The notes beneath the pieces were generated by a model. That model was given only the letters and a program-made list of their open reading frames with translations, was not told where the DNA came from and made no database searches. The position numbers and the translations under genes were made by a program. A stretch of 64,000 bases of DNA from UBA1413 sp037447215 (lineage in GTDB: Bacteria > Bacteroidota > Bacteroidia > Bacteroidales > Prolixibacteraceae), in the NCBI GenBank assembly GCA_037447215.1, contig JBBIHB010000001.1, positions 191,840 through 255,839 of the forward strand. The letters are read 5' to 3'. This document shows, piece after piece, positions 63,984 to 64,000 of this stretch (the stretch's first letter is position 1; each line of letters begins with the position of its first letter).

Positions 63984-64000
63984 AAATAAGGAGGCGACGT

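Noticed and set aside
1..64000. CRISPR arrays, insertion sequences, integrases, rRNA or tRNA genes
   Set aside because: None were recognised on reading; short non-coding gaps leave little room for them.

Overview
The window looks like a chromosomal stretch from a member of the Bacteroidota, class Bacteroidia. The evidence is: type IX secretion (T9SS) type A sorting tails on secreted proteins; Bacteroidota-type promoters (TTTG, a spacer near 19-21 nt, then TAnnTTTG) upstream of several genes; the order purH-mreB-mreC-mreD-mrdA-rodA; and families typical of the phylum (DUF6427, DUF2723, bacterial GH3, putative porin, single-subunit pruA). Base composition is moderate (about 40-45% GC by eye). 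Genus cannot be named from the sequence alone. No rRNA, complete tRNA, CRISPR array, insertion sequence or prophage was recognised.

Layout. 1-2.2 kb: an anaerobic sulfatase-maturase-like radical SAM gene cut by the left edge, then an NmrA-family pseudogene. 2.3-7.9 kb: a tolC-cusB-cusA heavy-metal RND efflux operon in which cusB carries one in-frame TGA. 8-10.5 kb: a secreted PQQ-type beta-propeller and a PfkB/adenosine-kinase-like enzyme. 10.5-12.8 kb: a decayed patch of secreted-protein remnants (subtilase-prodomain-like protein, lipoprotein, a GH16-like fragment fused to a T9SS tail, a beta-barrel-like gene with an in-frame TAA), followed by about 470 bp without a gene. 13.3-18.9 kb: recR, deoxynucleoside kinase, GH3-family enzyme, cvpA, an uncharacterised ATP-grasp-like protein and a DUF1338 dioxygenase. 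18.9-22.1 kb: a carbohydrate group (Tat-exported isomerase-like and Gfo/Idh/MocA-like proteins, then a PfkB kinase with an altered catalytic motif). 22.3-27 kb: a cyclic-2,3-diphosphoglycerate-synthetase-like GTPase, an AcpH-like hydrolase, a divergent ferredoxin/Crp-Fnr pair and pgeF. 27-33.3 kb: DUF2723 glycosyltransferase, polysaccharide deacetylase, purD (broken) and DUF6427. 33.3-42.4 kb: ftsB/divIC, pruA, a PAS histidine kinase, valS (broken), a CNT nucleoside transporter and a bifunctional nuclease. 42.5-46.4 kb: rplU-rpmA with a promoter, structured leader and strong terminator, then serS and a secreted GH26 mannanase. 46.4-53.7 kb: the rod-shape/elongasome operon led by purH. 53.9-63.8 kb: ABC permeases, mgtE-rsmA, a flippase-like membrane protein, a CoA-pyrophosphatase-type NUDIX enzyme, MltF and a putative porin.

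How the genes fit together. Much of the window is ordinary housekeeping: cell-wall elongation (mreBCD, mrdA, rodA, mltF, pgeF), translation (rplU, rpmA, serS, valS, rsmA), and purine and nucleoside metabolism (purH, purD, dNK, PfkB, CNT). Accessory content is metal efflux, polysaccharide use and T9SS export. The most unusual aspect is the number of broken genes. Two housekeeping genes, valS and purD, are each interrupted by a short internal deletion lying in or beside an inverted repeat, while cusB and the beta-barrel-like gene each carry one nonsense codon. This is either real decay or a systematic sequence error, and it matters for anyone using this annotation. I found no clearly new multi-gene system. 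The best candidates for new biology are the ATP-grasp-like protein at 16.7 kb, the possible switching leader of rplU at 42.6 kb, and the kinase lacking its usual catalytic Asp at 21.2 kb.
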